A DNA stretch of 64,000 bases from Archangium sp. (GTDB taxonomy: Bacteria; Myxococcota; Myxococcia; Myxococcales; Myxococcaceae): positions 19,424 through 83,423 of the forward strand of contig JALHMW010000022.1 in assembly GCA_022843845.1 (NCBI GenBank). The letters are read 5' to 3'. Of the stretch, positions 44,362 through 53,159 are shown one piece after another. Under the pieces are notes generated by a model. That model made no database searches. It saw only the letters and a program-made list of their open reading frames with translations, and was not told the DNA's origin. The first letter of the stretch is position 1. Every line of letters starts with the position of its first letter. A program made the translations under genes and the position numbers.

Positions 44362-45681
44362 ATGAACTCCGTGACCGAGCTCAGACGTCGAGGCGAAGTG
44401 TCAACCAGCGCAAGTCGATGGTGGGTCGCGCTCCTGGTCGCGCTGGTGCCGCTGTGCGCCTTCGCGCAGACCGATTCGGTCGAGCCGAAGGTGATCGTCG
44501 TGCCGTACCCGGGCATGGGCGACGCGGGCGTGATCTCCGAGCCGCCGCCAATCGCGCCGCCCGTCGAGACGCCGCCCGTTTCTCCAGTCGAGACGCCGCC
44601 CGTTGCTCCGGTCGAGGTGCCGCCCGAGACGCGCACCATCGAGGTGACGCCGCCGCTGCCTCTACCGGCCGAGCCCCCGATGGTGCCGAGCGGCGACGTG
44701 ATGGGCACTCCCTCTGAAGCGCCCGGTGCGTTCATCGACGGCAAGCCGCGCGAAGGCGCGTTCCTCTCGGGGCCGGGGAGCATGACGTTCGTGATGCACC
44801 ACACGCTGATGACCGGCCTCGGTGTGCTCGCGACCCAGATGATTCCCCGCGCCGTTGGTGCCTACTGCATGGGCCAGGACGCGACGATGTGCACACCGAT
44901 GCCGGCGATGTTCACGGATCAGGACGCGCGGGTCGCATACCTCGCGGGCTCCCTGATTGGAGCGGCGGTGGGCTTCGGGGTTTCGGCCTGGTGGCAGTTC
45001 AATCACTGGATCAGCCATCGCTCTGCGAACTTCGGAATCATCGGCTCGTTCATCGGTGGCGCCTTCCTTGGCGCCCTCACCGATCTCGCAGCGTCGATGG
45101 CGACGCCGCGCGACAGAGCGGCTGCGGTCACCTGGACCATTCTGATCGGAAGCCTCGCGGGGGCCTGGCTCACCACTGTCATCGGCGGCGGCGACATTGC
45201 GCTGAACAAGGCCACGCTCGTGGTTTCGGGCGCGGCGTGGGCGATGATCTACACGGCCCTCATCATGGGCATGGTCGCGGCGAGTGGCTCGAGTGGCGGG
45301 GGCATTCGCACCGGGCTCGACGCGATGATGATCACGCCCGCGATCGGTGCAGCAGCGATGGCGTTCGCGACGCTCAAGTTCAACCCGTCGACGACCCAGA
45401 TCATGCGGGCGAACCTCTTCGGGGTCGGCGTCGGCGCAGCCGTGTTCCTGCTGTCGGGCCTCGTCCTCGGCCTGGACTGGGGCAAGACGCCGACGGGAAT
45501 CGTGCCGTACATCCTCGGGGCCGTCGGAGCCATCGGCGCCAAGACGGTCGTCAGCATCTTCTGGGTCGAGGCCGCTGAGAACCCCGGCGCGAACCAGCCG
45601 GCCGAGCCGGGCGCGCCGCAGAACTTCGCGCGGCCTGCGAACTGGAGCGGCTCATCGGAAAAGGTGAGCCCCTGGTGGTGA
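44362..45681 (+). CDS. Membrane protein with Pro-rich linker and about eight helices
   Basis: A protein of about 439 residues with a signal-anchor or signal peptide (WWVALLVALVPLCAFAQ), a Pro/Val/Glu linker with repeated V-E-T-P-P-V units, and a C-terminal domain of about eight helices separated by short loops. No family is recognised. The start is uncertain: ATG 44347, ATG 44362 or GTG 44398 all precede the signal. Its stop overlaps the next start (GTGA). Confidence 0.68.
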   Translation: MNSVTELRRRGEVSTSASRWWVALLVALVPLCAFAQTDSVEPKVIVVPYPGMGDAGVISEPPPIAPPVETPPVSPVETPPVAPVEVPPETRTIEVTPPLPLPAEPPMVPSGDVMGTPSEAPGAFIDGKPREGAFLSGPGSMTFVMHHTLMTGLGVLATQMIPRAVGAYCMGQDATMCTPMPAMFTDQDARVAYLAGSLIGAAVGFGVSAWWQFNHWISHRSANFGIIGSFIGGAFLGALTDLAASMATPRDRAAAVTWTILIGSLAGAWLTTVIGGGDIALNKATLVVSGAAWAMIYTALIMGMVAASGSSGGGIRTGLDAMMITPAIGAAAMAFATLKFNPSTTQIMRANLFGVGVGAAVFLLSGLVLGLDWGKTPTGIVPYILGAVGAIGAKTVVSIFWVEAAENPGANQPAEPGAPQNFARPANWSGSSEKVSPWW

Positions 45682-46076
45682 AGAAGAAGAAGCCCGCTCG
45701 CCGCGCGCCGACGAAGCCCCAGCCCGCAGCGCCCGTCGCGAAGGTGCTCGACTACAAGGTGGTCGAGCTCTCGAACGTCGACGAGGCCACCATCGAGCGC
45801 ACGGTGAACGACTGGGTCCGCCAGGGCTGGGCGTTCGACGGCGTGCAGTTCGCGATGCGGGAGTCGTCGAAGCGGCCGGCGATGGCCTTCGTCTTCTTCA
45901 CGCGCGAGGGCGCGGCGCTGGCCGAACACGACGGCGATCACCGCTTCCGTTCCGAGGCCGATGCTGATCGACACTTGCGTCGGCTGGTGATCGGACCCGA
46001 AGCTGCGGAAGCGGGCGCTGCGGCACCCGTCGATGCGTGGACGCGCCTCGCGCAGCTGGCTGGAGAAGACGAGTGA
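45675..46076 (+). CDS. DUF4177-like small protein
   Basis: A 133-residue protein with a basic N-terminus (VVKKKKPARRAPTKP) and a DUF4177-type alpha/beta core (VLDYKVVELSNVDEATIERT, QGWAFDGVQFAM). The function is unknown. The GTG start lies inside the last codons of the upstream membrane protein gene, so translation is likely coupled. Confidence 0.7.
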   Translation: MVKKKKPARRAPTKPQPAAPVAKVLDYKVVELSNVDEATIERTVNDWVRQGWAFDGVQFAMRESSKRPAMAFVFFTREGAALAEHDGDHRFRSEADADRHLRRLVIGPEAAEAGAAAPVDAWTRLAQLAGEDE

Positions 46077-46080
46077 CTCG

Positions 46081-46647
46081 ATGAGCAGCACCACCTCGCG
46101 CTCGGGCCTCCGCGTCGTTCGCGACGAAGAGGGCTCGCCGTACCCGAAGGCGTCGCTGCTGCTCCGCGGTGGCGCGCGCCTCGTCGACGTCGTGATCGCG
46201 TGGACGCTGTATTCCGCGACCGGCCCCGCTGGCGTCGTCATCGCGCTGCTCTACCTGCTGTTCGCCGACGGCATGATCCAGGGCCAGAGCCCCGGCAAGA
46301 AGCTGTTCGGCGTGAAGGTCGTCTACCTGCCGACCCGCCAGGGCGCGCGGAACCGCGACAGCGTGCTGCGCAACGCGCCGTTCGGCCTCACCATCATCCT
46401 CTCGATGATGCCCGAGCTTGGCTTCAAGGCCTTCATCGCGGGCGTCGTGGTGATCGGCGTCATCGAGACCGTCAAGTGTTGGCGCGACCCCGACGGCCTC
46501 CGCCTGGGCGACCTCTGGGCCCAGACCCAGGTCGTCGACGGCAAGGTCGTCGCTGACCAACCGCAGACCTCACCCCTTGCTGAACCTTCGCGCGCTCCTG
46601 CGCGGCTGAAGACGACGACCGAGAAGTCAGACTCGTCACCCCCTTGA
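46081..46647 (+). CDS. RDD-family membrane protein
   Basis: A 188-residue protein with the RDD-type core: an Arg/Asp pair in GARLVDVVIAWTLY, the GQSPGKKLFGVKVV loop, and further helices (FGLTIILSMMPELGFKAFIA). Some RDD proteins are proposed cation transporters. A hydrophilic Pro/Ser tail follows. It starts four bases after the preceding stop and ends seven bases before the ATP-grasp gene. Confidence 0.8.
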   Translation: MSSTTSRSGLRVVRDEEGSPYPKASLLLRGGARLVDVVIAWTLYSATGPAGVVIALLYLLFADGMIQGQSPGKKLFGVKVVYLPTRQGARNRDSVLRNAPFGLTIILSMMPELGFKAFIAGVVVIGVIETVKCWRDPDGLRLGDLWAQTQVVDGKVVADQPQTSPLAEPSRAPARLKTTTEKSDSSPP

Positions 46648-46654
46648 ACCCAAC

Positions 46655-48748
46655 ATGCGCATCGCGCTCACGCACAACCTGAGACTGTCGGACTCCGAAG
46701 AAGAGGCCGAGTTCGACACGGAAGAGACCGTCAACGCCCTTGCCTCGGCCATCGAGCGGCTCGGCCATCGCGTCGAGAAGATGGAGGTGTCGGGGCCGGC
46801 GTCGCAGCTGGTCGCGCGGCTCGAGGCCTTCTCGCCCGATCTGATCTTCAACACCGCCGAAGGGCGGCGCGGCCGCTTCCGTGAGGCCTTCTTCCCGGCG
46901 CTCTTCGAAGAGCTCGGCTTCCCGTACACCGGGAGCGACGCCTACGTGCTCGCCGTCACGCTCGACAAGCAGCTGACCAAGCTCGTCCTGCGAGAGCACG
47001 GCATTCGCACGCCCGGCTGGCAGTTCATCGAGAAGGTGTCTGATCTGAAGGCCGACGATCTGCACTTCCCCGTCATCGTGAAGCCGAACTTCGAGGGCAG
47101 CTCGAAGGGCATCACCCAGGACTCGGTCGCCGAGAACGTCGACACGCTCAAGAAGAAGGTCATCGAGGCGCTCGAGCGCTACCCGGCCGGCGTGCTGGTC
47201 GAGGAGTACATCTCAGGGAAGGACCTGACGGTGCCGTTCCTCGAGCACGCCGACAGCGACTTCGACGGCATCCTCTCTCCCGTCGAGTACACGGTCGATC
47301 CGTCGTACACCGATGGGAAGCGCTTCTCGATCTACGACTACGACTTGAAGACGAAGTTCGTCGACGCGGTGAACGTGAAGGCGCCGGCCGCCATCGCGCC
47401 CGAGATGGCCGAGCGGCTGCGCAAGATCGCGAGATCGATCGTGCAGAAGCTCGACTGCCACGATCTCGCCCGGCTCGACTTCCGGCTCTCGGACGCCGGC
47501 GTGCCGTACTTCCTCGAGATCAACGCGCTCCCGTCGCTCGAGCCCGGCGCCAGCCTCTACGTCGCCGCCGAGCTCGAGGGCCTGCACTTCGACGCGGTGG
47601 TCGGTGCGGTCATCGACAACGCCGCCCGTCGGCAGAAGATCAAGGACAAGCCCCGCAGCTCATCGCGTCCCGCGCGCAAGGGTCCGCTCCGCGTCGGCTT
47701 CACCTTCAACGTCAAGCGCATCAAGCCGCTCGCCGACGGCCGTCACGACGACGAGGCCGAGTACGACTCACCGGGCACGCTGCAGGCGATTCGCGAGGCG
47801 ATCGCGAGCCACGGTCACGAGGTGGTCGATCTCGAGGCGACGGCAGAGCTGCCGATCGTGCTCTCCACCACGCCCGTCGACGTGGTGTTCAACATCGCCG
47901 AGGGCTTCCGCGGCCGAAACCGCGAGAGCCAGGTGCCGGCGCTGCTCGAGCTGCTCGACATTCCATACTGCGGCTCCGATCCCGCGACGCTGTCACTCGC
48001 GCTCGACAAGGCCCTGGCCAAGAAGGTCGTTCGCGCTGCGGGAATCGACACGCCGAACTTCCAGCTGATGACGACCGGCCGCGAGCGCCTCGACAAGCAG
48101 TTCACCCGCTGGCCGCTGATGGTGAAGCCGGTGGCCGAGGGTAGCTCGAAGGGCGTGGTGCAGAAGAGCGTGTGTCACTCCGAGGCCGAGCTTCGCGAGG
48201 TCGTGAAGGAGCTGGTCGATCGGTACGATCAACCCGCGCTGATCGAGGAGTACATCGGCGGCCGTGAGTTCACCGTCGGTCTGCTCGGTGAGCGGCGCCC
48301 GAAGGTCTTGCCGCCGATGGAGATCGTCTTCACCGATCGCAACGACAAGACGCCCATCTACAAGTTCGAGGACAAGCTCGAGGCGAACGATCGCATCAAG
48401 TACGAGGCGCCGGCGAAGCTCGAGCCTGCGCAGCTGGAGCGCATGAAGAGCGCAGCGCGTGGGGCGTTCATGGCGCTCGGCTGCCGCGACGTGGCGCGCA
48501 TCGACTTCCGCATGGACGAAGCGGGGCGCATCTTCTTCCTCGAGTGCAACCCGCTGCCGGGTCTGACGCCGGGCTGGAGCGATCTGGTGCTCATTTCGCA
48601 AGGCGAGGGCATGGATTACCCGACGCTGATCGGTGAGATCCTCTCGGGCGCGATTCGCCGGTACAAGGAGCGCGAGACGCGGCGTCGTGATGGCCGCGAT
48701 CGAGAGCTCAAGGAAGTGCCGCCCATTCCGGAACAGCGCTTCGCCTGA
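46655..48748 (+). CDS. Tandem fusion of two D-alanine-D-alanine-ligase-like ATP-grasp units
   Basis: A 697-residue protein made of two full ligase-like units, about residues 1-330 and 350-690, joined by a basic linker. Each unit keeps the ATP-grasp motifs. The first has VKPNFEGSSKGI, LVEEYISGKDLTV and LDFRLSD...FLEINALPSLEPG; the second has VKPVAEGSSKGV, LIEEYIGGREFTV and IDFRMDE...FLECNPLPGLTPG. Ddl enzymes are normally single units of 300-370 residues. It may form a peptide-like bond between amino acids, but the substrates are unknown. No mur gene is nearby, so a peptidoglycan role is not supported by context. Confidence 0.85.
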   Translation: MRIALTHNLRLSDSEEEAEFDTEETVNALASAIERLGHRVEKMEVSGPASQLVARLEAFSPDLIFNTAEGRRGRFREAFFPALFEELGFPYTGSDAYVLAVTLDKQLTKLVLREHGIRTPGWQFIEKVSDLKADDLHFPVIVKPNFEGSSKGITQDSVAENVDTLKKKVIEALERYPAGVLVEEYISGKDLTVPFLEHADSDFDGILSPVEYTVDPSYTDGKRFSIYDYDLKTKFVDAVNVKAPAAIAPEMAERLRKIARSIVQKLDCHDLARLDFRLSDAGVPYFLEINALPSLEPGASLYVAAELEGLHFDAVVGAVIDNAARRQKIKDKPRSSSRPARKGPLRVGFTFNVKRIKPLADGRHDDEAEYDSPGTLQAIREAIASHGHEVVDLEATAELPIVLSTTPVDVVFNIAEGFRGRNRESQVPALLELLDIPYCGSDPATLSLALDKALAKKVVRAAGIDTPNFQLMTTGRERLDKQFTRWPLMVKPVAEGSSKGVVQKSVCHSEAELREVVKELVDRYDQPALIEEYIGGREFTVGLLGERRPKVLPPMEIVFTDRNDKTPIYKFEDKLEANDRIKYEAPAKLEPAQLERMKSAARGAFMALGCRDVARIDFRMDEAGRIFFLECNPLPGLTPGWSDLVLISQGEGMDYPTLIGEILSGAIRRYKERETRRRDGRDRELKEVPPIPEQRFA

Positions 48749-48822
48749 CAGGCGGGCACGTCGACGCGTGGCAGAAGCTCGGCAACGCCTCGGCGTGAAG
48801 CGGGGCTCCTCAGCGAACGAGG

Positions 48823-49389
48823 TCAGCGCTTCGGCGTGAGGAAGTCGCTGACCCGGAGCGTCTTCTTCGTTCCGGGCACGGCGATTCGTTCGGAAAAACC
48901 GACGAGATGCATCGTCGTGTACGCGCCGCGCTTCGGCTCGGTGCGAACCTCGATTTGCTTCCCCTTGAGATCGACGACCCAGTACTCGGGCACGCCCGCC
49001 TCCGCGTAGAGCTCGGCCTTGATCGTGGTGTCGTACTTCAGGCTCGAGTCAGCGACCTCGACGATCAAGAACGCCTCTTTCGGCTGTGCCTTCGAGCAGT
49101 CGAGGTTGCGGTCAATACACACGAGGTCAGGTTGCGGGCGCGAATCGACTGACGCGAAGGTCATCTGCACCCGAACCCACGCCCGCTTGCGCCCGTAAGC
49201 TTCCTTCAGGAGGTCATCGAGCTTCATGACCGTGTCGTCGTGGAAGACGCTCAATGGCGACATGCGAATGATCACTCCGCGAATGAGCTCGACGCGCTCG
49301 TTTTCAAAGGTGCCCAGCTCCACGAGGTTCAAGTACTCCTCGGGCTTGAAGAGTCGTGGCCGTGGCTCGCGCAGTTCCAGCGTTCCCAT
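48823..49389 (-). CDS. Uma2-family PD-(D/E)XK nuclease-like protein
   Basis: A 188-residue protein of the Uma2 family with a restriction-endonuclease-like core: PEEYLNLVELGTFENERVEL at the start, RPQPDLVCID (acidic site), FLIVEVADSSLKYD and YAEAGVPEYWVVD. These genes are often multicopy in myxobacteria and cyanobacteria and of unknown role. ATG 49389 gives the usual length. Confidence 0.85.
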   Translation of the reverse strand: MGTLELREPRPRLFKPEEYLNLVELGTFENERVELIRGVIIRMSPLSVFHDDTVMKLDDLLKEAYGRKRAWVRVQMTFASVDSRPQPDLVCIDRNLDCSKAQPKEAFLIVEVADSSLKYDTTIKAELYAEAGVPEYWVVDLKGKQIEVRTEPKRGAYTTMHLVGFSERIAVPGTKKTLRVSDFLTPKR

Positions 49390-49399
49390 GCTGCGCACT

Positions 49400-51265
49400 C
49401 TACTTCCCCTTGCCGAGCGAAAGCAGCCCGGCCACGCCCGTCGCCAGCGCTGCGATCGAGTCACCCGCGATGAGCCCACCGCCGAGCAACGACGTCGTCG
49501 ACATGTCCTCCGGCAGCCCCTCTGCACCTTCTTTCGCGACCGGCGCGCGCTTCTTGCCCCACCAGTTCACGAACGACGACGCCGAGCCGCCGATGGCGAA
49601 CCACACGCTCGTCTTGAAGCCGACGAACCCTGCGAACGACGACGCGTAGGGAGACGGCACCAGGAAGCAGTCGAAGCAGAAGTCGAACCCGAAGCCGAGC
49701 TGCGTCTTGATCCACTCCCGGTAGCGCGTGTTGCCTTTGACGACCTTGCGGACGATCTCGGTCACCAGGCCGATGGCGAAGCCGACCAGCATCGCGGGAA
49801 TCTGGAACGGCTTGGGCTGGGTGATGCTGCGCACGGCGCCGGCGATCTTCAGCGTCATCGCGCTCTGCCACTGGCCCGAGCCGCCGCCGTCGATCTTCAG
49901 CTCCGGGTACGCGCTCATGAAGAGCTTCGCCATGTAGACGCTCAACACCGCGCCGAGGAACACGCCGATGACCTGGTAGCGGAACTGGTGCGTGCGGTTG
50001 GTGCCGAGCCGCCAGCCGGTCGAGCGATCCTGCTGCATGTCGCCGCCGATGGCCGTCACCACGAAGACGATGCTCCCGGCGATGAGGCCCTCGATGGGGG
50101 CGGTGAGGCCCAGCAGCGCCATCACCACCACGCTCACCACGAACGCGGAGGAGATCGGGTTCGAGTCGGTGATGCCGAACGAGATGCCGTTCACCAGCAT
50201 CATGCCGAAGGCGAGCACGATGCCGAGCAGCACCCAGCCGATACCGACGTTCAAGAGGCCGACCGACACGCCGATCACCATCAGGCCCCAGAAGCCCAGC
50301 CACAGCAGCAGCCGGTTGGTGTTCGTCTGTTTCCACTCCTCACCGGGCACCATCGCGACGGGCTGCTCGGTCGAGGCCTTGCGAATGCGCGTCACGGCCT
50401 GACGGAGGATCAGGAAGATGTCGACGACGGCCGCGCCCATGATGGTGCCGAGCGCGACGAGGAAGGCGAACTTGCGGAACGGCTCCTTCTCACCGAGCCA
50501 GCCGTTCATTCGAATCCACGGCGTCAGCAGGTCCCAGATCACCGCGTACATCAGCGCCGGCACCGTCACGCGCGCCCCGAGGATGATGCCGGCGCCGACG
50601 GTCGACACGCTGAGCTCCAGGGCGAGTAGCTTGCCGATGACGCCCGGCTCGTACTTCTGGCCCGCCGCTTCTGCTGCCTTCACCGCCGCGCCCTCGACGT
50701 GGCCGAGCTGCTCCATGCCGAGCGGGATCACCGTGCCCAGGCCGATGCCGGTGGCGAGCTGGCCGACGCTCCGCTTGAGCAACCGCACGTCGGTGAGCGC
50801 GCGAAGGATGTTCGCGACGGCCAGGCCCGAGGGGTAGGTGAGCTGCAGCTTGTCGACGAGCAGCGGCGTGAAGATCATGCCAACGCCCACGCCGAACATG
50901 CCCACCGACAGGAAGTAGAGGATCAGCTTCCACACCGGCGGCTCTTCGAGACCCAGCCACACCATCGCCTGCACCAGCACGCCCATCGCTGCCATCGACG
51001 CGACCGACGCCGCGGCCGTCTGCATGTAGTTGGCGCCGTGTTTGCCCTCGGGCCCGTAGAAGTAGGTGATCGTCGAGCCGAGAATGCCGGCCAGCACCTG
51101 CCCGCCGACGAAGAAGCCGAGCGAGAAGTTCATGTAGCTGGCGGTGATGCCGCCGAGGGGACCGAGCACCAGCACGGCGACCGCTCCGAGGAAGACGTAG
51201 TAGCGGGTCGTGCCCAGCGGGAACCATCGCGCGAACAGGCGTGGGCTGGAGGTCTCGGTCGTCAT
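49400..51265 (-). CDS. OPT-family oligopeptide/metal-chelate transporter
   Basis: A 621-residue polytopic protein with about 14-16 helices. Typical OPT segments are ASYMNFSLGFFVGGQVLAG near the start, KLQLTYPSGLAVANILRAL and the C-terminal KTSVWFAIGGSASSFVNWW. OPT members import oligopeptides or metal-siderophore complexes by proton coupling; the substrate is not predictable here. The stop lies 10 bp from the Uma2 start, so the two may be co-transcribed. Confidence 0.88.
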   Translation of the reverse strand: MTTETSSPRLFARWFPLGTTRYYVFLGAVAVLVLGPLGGITASYMNFSLGFFVGGQVLAGILGSTITYFYGPEGKHGANYMQTAAASVASMAAMGVLVQAMVWLGLEEPPVWKLILYFLSVGMFGVGVGMIFTPLLVDKLQLTYPSGLAVANILRALTDVRLLKRSVGQLATGIGLGTVIPLGMEQLGHVEGAAVKAAEAAGQKYEPGVIGKLLALELSVSTVGAGIILGARVTVPALMYAVIWDLLTPWIRMNGWLGEKEPFRKFAFLVALGTIMGAAVVDIFLILRQAVTRIRKASTEQPVAMVPGEEWKQTNTNRLLLWLGFWGLMVIGVSVGLLNVGIGWVLLGIVLAFGMMLVNGISFGITDSNPISSAFVVSVVVMALLGLTAPIEGLIAGSIVFVVTAIGGDMQQDRSTGWRLGTNRTHQFRYQVIGVFLGAVLSVYMAKLFMSAYPELKIDGGGSGQWQSAMTLKIAGAVRSITQPKPFQIPAMLVGFAIGLVTEIVRKVVKGNTRYREWIKTQLGFGFDFCFDCFLVPSPYASSFAGFVGFKTSVWFAIGGSASSFVNWWGKKRAPVAKEGAEGLPEDMSTTSLLGGGLIAGDSIAALATGVAGLLSLGKGK

Positions 51266-51338
51266 GGCCGCGCGGCATAGCCGAACCGGTCGAGGAAATG
51301 ACTATCGGCGCGAGGCGCAGTCGTATTCTGTTGGTCCG

Positions 51339-51950
51339 GTGAGCAGCGTCTACCCGAGTCACTTCCAGCTGGCAGAGCTCACCGCGCACCTCGTGGCGCT
51401 CCTCGAGCGACGTCGGGCCGCGTTTGACGTGTGGGACGAGAAGGCCGAGGCCTCGCTGCTCGAAGGCGCGAACGAGGCGCTCGACGAGGCCGGCAAGCAG
51501 TTCAAGGAGCTCGCCGACGATCAGCCGTATTGGAGCCGCACCACGGAGGCGCTGCGCGAGGTCGCGGTGCCCCGATACCTGCGATTGGCGAAGGAGCAGC
51601 ACGCGCTCGAGAAGCGTGGCTACGACGCGTGGCGCGGCGGCGACTTCCTCTCTCGCGCGGCGTACGCGGGCATCGGCCTGGTGACGGGCGTCATCATCCT
51701 GCGCACCGCGATCCCCAACTGGCTCGAGCCGCTGCCGTTGCTGTTGTTCATCGGGGGCCCCCTCATTCCCGATGCGCAGGCGTGGTTCGCGAAGCGGCGG
51801 TACTCGAAGCAGCTGGTGACGCTCGTCGAGGACATGAAGGCCGAGGCGGTCGATCGACGTGCCTACCAGCCGCTCGGCATCGATGAGGGCGCCGCCGGCA
51901 CCACCGAGGCCACCCCCGCCCGGAAGGACGCGGATTCGACGAAGGACTGA
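51339..51950 (+). CDS. Membrane protein with helical N-terminal domain
   Basis: A 203-residue protein with a charged helical domain (about residues 1-105), two closely spaced hydrophobic segments (AAYAGIGLVTGVIILRT and EPLPLLLFIGGPLIPDA) and a cytoplasmic tail rich in Ala, Thr and Asp. The start GTG is the first in frame after the divergent transporter promoter region. Function unknown. Confidence 0.7.
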   Translation: MSSVYPSHFQLAELTAHLVALLERRRAAFDVWDEKAEASLLEGANEALDEAGKQFKELADDQPYWSRTTEALREVAVPRYLRLAKEQHALEKRGYDAWRGGDFLSRAAYAGIGLVTGVIILRTAIPNWLEPLPLLLFIGGPLIPDAQAWFAKRRYSKQLVTLVEDMKAEAVDRRAYQPLGIDEGAAGTTEATPARKDADSTKD

Positions 51951-51983
51951 TCCCGGGGAAGACTCCTGACTCCAGCCCAACGG

Positions 51984-52621
51984 TTGCAAGGCACGTTCGC
52001 GAGGCGTGCGCGGTTTGTCTGGCCGGTGATCGCGGTGCTGAGCGTCGGCTCAAGAGCGAAGACTTCTACGTCGCCGACCGGCGCTTCGCGGCAGCCGAAG
52101 AGGCGAAGGCGTTGCTGCTGACCGCGCTCGGGCCTGAAGGCGTCATCGTCGAGCAGGTCATTCTCGGAGAGCACCGCTTTGCGCCCGCCTACGAAGAGGT
52201 GATTCGAGAGAAGAAGCTGGCCGAGCAGAACGGCGAACGCATGAAGAGCGAAGGGCAGGCGGCGGCCGAAGAGAGCAAGCGCAACCTCGAGACCGCGCGC
52301 GGCGTCGTGTCGAAGGATATCGCGACCGCGAAGGGTGAGCTCGAGCAGGCGAAGCTGACCGCCGACGCGCAGCTGGTGAAGGCCACCAACGAGGCCACCG
52401 CGTCGCTCACCGAGGCGAAGTCCCGGGCGCAGTCGATCGAGAAGGAGAACGCGGCGCTCGGAGGCGCGGGCGGCCGGACGATGGTGAAGCTGAAGATCGC
52501 CGAGGCGCTCAAGGGCAAGCGCATCGTCATGGTGCCGACGGGGAAGGGCGCCAACCTGCAGACGCTCGACGTGAACGATCTGATCTCCGCGAGGGCAGCG
52601 CAGGGCACGCTCAAGAAGTAG
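51984..52621 (+). pseudogene. Truncated SPFH/Band 7 (prohibitin-like) gene remnant
   Basis: From about 52040 to the stop, one frame reads like the C-terminal half of a myxobacterial SPFH protein: EDFYVADRRFAAAEEAKALL, LGPEGVIVEQVILGEHRF, a long charged helix, and MVKLKIAEALKGK. No ATG or GTG start is in frame before a TTG at 52112. Just upstream, in another frame, lies RARFVWPVIAVLSVGS, which looks like the membrane anchor such proteins start with. The middle of the SPFH domain is missing. An internal deletion with frameshift explains this best; a 169-residue protein from TTG 52112 could still be made. Confidence 0.65.
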
Positions 52622-52630
52622 AAGGCGCGC

Positions 52631-53116
52631 ATGCTCTCTGCGCTCCTCGTCGTCCTGCTCTCACAGGCTCCCGGTTCCGATGCGAAGCTGGCGGCCGTCG
52701 CTGCGATTCATGGAGAAGCCGGGCCCTGGGCGGTCGCGGGCTACCGCATGGGTGAGTTCGCGCTCACGAAGTTGGGACTCAAGGCGCACAGTCATGAGCT
52801 GCGTGTGCTCCACCGCTCGCCGAAGTCGCCGCAGTACGCCTGCGTCGCCGATGGAGCCCAGGCCGCCACGGGCGCCAGCGTCGGCAAGGTGAACCTCGCG
52901 TTCGAGGAGGCGCCGTTCGAGCAGCTCCAGACGACGTTCACCAACGTCCGCACCGGCGCGAGCGTCACACTGAAGCCCGCGAAGGTCTTCCTGGAGCGCT
53001 TCACCAACACCGCACGCGAGAAGGCGCTCGAGAACGGCAAGGCCGTACTCGCGCTGAAGGACACGGAGCTGTTCGAGCTCGTCTCCGAGACGCGGCCTTC
53101 GCAGACAGGGCGCTGA
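52631..53116 (+). CDS. Secreted FmdE-like domain protein
   Basis: A 161-residue protein with a signal peptide (MLSALLVVLLSQAPGSDA) and a domain resembling FmdE (formylmethanofuran dehydrogenase subunit E). IHGEAGPWAVAGYRMGEFAL corresponds to the family's HGHxCPG...GYR region and YACVADGAQAATGASVGKVN to its D-A-x-Q-x-x-T-G-x-x-x-G-K-G-N region. The second His and first Cys of the metal site are replaced (E and G), so metal binding may be altered. Function unknown. Confidence 0.65.
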   Translation: MLSALLVVLLSQAPGSDAKLAAVAAIHGEAGPWAVAGYRMGEFALTKLGLKAHSHELRVLHRSPKSPQYACVADGAQAATGASVGKVNLAFEEAPFEQLQTTFTNVRTGASVTLKPAKVFLERFTNTAREKALENGKAVLALKDTELFELVSETRPSQTGR

Positions 53117-53159
53117 GCTTCCTCGCGTCTGCCGTCATCGCAGAGTACGAGCCTCTCCC

